Assembly (NCBI GenBank): GCA_964036315.1
Contig: OZ038517.1
Span: 18,060,684 to 18,124,683, forward strand
Length of the DNA: 64,000 bases
Direction of reading: 5' to 3'
Source: Acanthosepion esculentum
Taxonomy: Eukaryota > Mollusca > Cephalopoda > Sepiida > Sepiidae
The position numbers were made by a program, and so were the translations under genes. A model generated the notes under the pieces. The model was not told the origin of the DNA and ran no database searches. It saw nothing but the letters and a program-made list of their open reading frames with translations. Shown here in pieces: positions 63,510 to 64,000 of this stretch (position 1 is its first letter; each line of letters starts with the position of its first letter).

Positions 63510-63516
<7 letters not shown>
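62980..63516 (-). mobile_element. Family I unit, copy 3, split by a SINE B
   Basis: Minus orientation of 47090-47287: GATGCATGTTTCTTTAAATT to ATTGATAC-like, SINE at 63113-63420, then AAGCTTTCGACTTACATAAG, CCATTATCAAAG (complement of the hairpin-GAAA motif) and CAATATATTAAACAATACAC. Ends at (TA)n 63517. Confidence 0.75.
63113..63420 (-). mobile_element. SINE family B, with 13-bp target duplication
   Basis: CATATTTTTTAAT stands at 63100-63112 and exactly again at 63421-63433. The insert is 308 bp: tail (TTTATGTTTAACATTC), tRNA-like core at 63260-63345 with B box complement GGATTCGAACC, head ending CATTCATAACTGCT. This sets both ends of the mobile unit and shows that the CRE-bearing outer head seen in other copies is not always included. 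Confidence 0.9.

Positions 63517-63549
<33 letters not shown>
63517..63549. repeat. (TA)n array
   Basis: About 16 TA units. Confidence 0.98.
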
Positions 63550-63552
<3 letters not shown>

Positions 63553-64000
63553 CATTTATTCGAAAATTTAAAAAATCACTGCAAAAATAGCCATTTTATT
63601 TCAACACTTCTGGTGTCTTATCAAGTGATGGTGTTGAATGTAGAATAAAGGGTTTTAAAAGGCTCAAATCGATCAAACACCCCTCGCTAGGGAAAACGCT
63701 GTTACATAAGCTGGAAATGAGCAATCAAAATACAAGTATACGAGAATTCAAAAAACTTGACAAGGAACTTAAATTATAATAATTATTTAATGCTTTAATG
63801 TTAGGGTTAGACTAAAATAGAATTCATTCTAACTAATAAATATTAAATTATACTATAAAACTCAAAATTAAAAATTACCAATATTAGATTTTAAATTTAA
63901 TCTATATTAAGTTTAAAATTATAAAATCCTTTAAAGAAGAAACAGGAAAAATGCATGTTTTTTTTAAAATTATTTCGTTTTTATTGAAATTAAATTGGAA
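63550..64000 (-). repeat. Family F repeat, copy 5, long form, runs off the window
   Basis: Inverted match to 20041-20458 over about 420 bp. The TTTCAACACTTCTGGTGTCT motif is at 63600. It shows that family F extends at least 430 bp away from (TA)n. Confidence 0.75.

Overview
This window looks like repeat-dense intergenic DNA from a large invertebrate genome, most likely a cephalopod mollusc such as an octopus. That assignment is an inference: it rests on AT-rich sequence, dozens of long (TA)n arrays, tRNA-derived SINEs, RTE/CR1/R4-type LINE debris and Tc1/mariner, pogo and hAT fragments, and I could not run a database search. I found no convincing host protein-coding gene. Every coding signal I can name belongs to a transposable element, and nearly all are truncated or frameshifted.

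Layout. 1-1043: minus-strand CR1/Jockey-like LINE reverse transcriptase, open to the left edge. 1100-1630: CCAAT-rich stretch, then a heat-shock-type promoter (HSE array, octamer, TATA, Inr). 1700-3330: tandem duplication whose second copy holds a solo LTR. 3331-5350: 35-bp minisatellite, LINE 3' end and a pogo/Tigger-like transposase remnant. 5515-6526: a tRNA SINE and a retroposon (family D) with a 12-bp target duplication. 6560-15195: a long same-strand array of 5'-truncated LINE 3' ends encoding a restriction-like endonuclease (R2/R4/Dong type), joined by (ATT)n. 16-23 kb: (TA)n arrays alternating with SINE family B, foldback repeats, a zinc-finger LINE end and two Tc1/mariner remnants. 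23.5-27.9 kb: polypyrimidine and (ATCT)n tracts. 28-33.6 kb: 5S-rRNA-like copy, family D, RTE LINE pieces, duplicated hAT BED-finger fragments and a second solo LTR of the first family. 34-40 kb: SINEs, nested insertions, foldbacks, and a repeat carrying a CCAAT/TATA promoter next to a Tc1 pseudogene. 41-45 kb: 5S-like copy, two minisatellites and a second (ATT)n-linked LINE array. 45.6-52.4 kb: (TA)n arrays separating Penelope-like terminal units, a 217-bp near-perfect palindrome, a third SINE family and two more LTR-like units. 53-60 kb: another 5S-like copy, tandem Tc1 derivatives, inverted LINE 3' ends, the second promoter repeat and more family D. 60.8-61.7 kb: about 900 bp of homopurine DNA. 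62.2-64 kb: the LINE C-terminus matching the left-edge element, a SINE with a 13-bp target duplication, and Penelope-like units.

The most coherent unexplained pattern is a set of distinct (TA)n-bounded repeat families (called E to J here). One encodes apparent Penelope-like ends in the order C-terminus, spacer, N-terminus, and four carry a short motif resembling a hammerhead core (YUGANRA, hairpin, GAAA). The second pattern is the repeated nesting of RLE LINEs inside (ATT)n tracts. Both are interpretations to be tested; the sequence facts behind each are listed separately.
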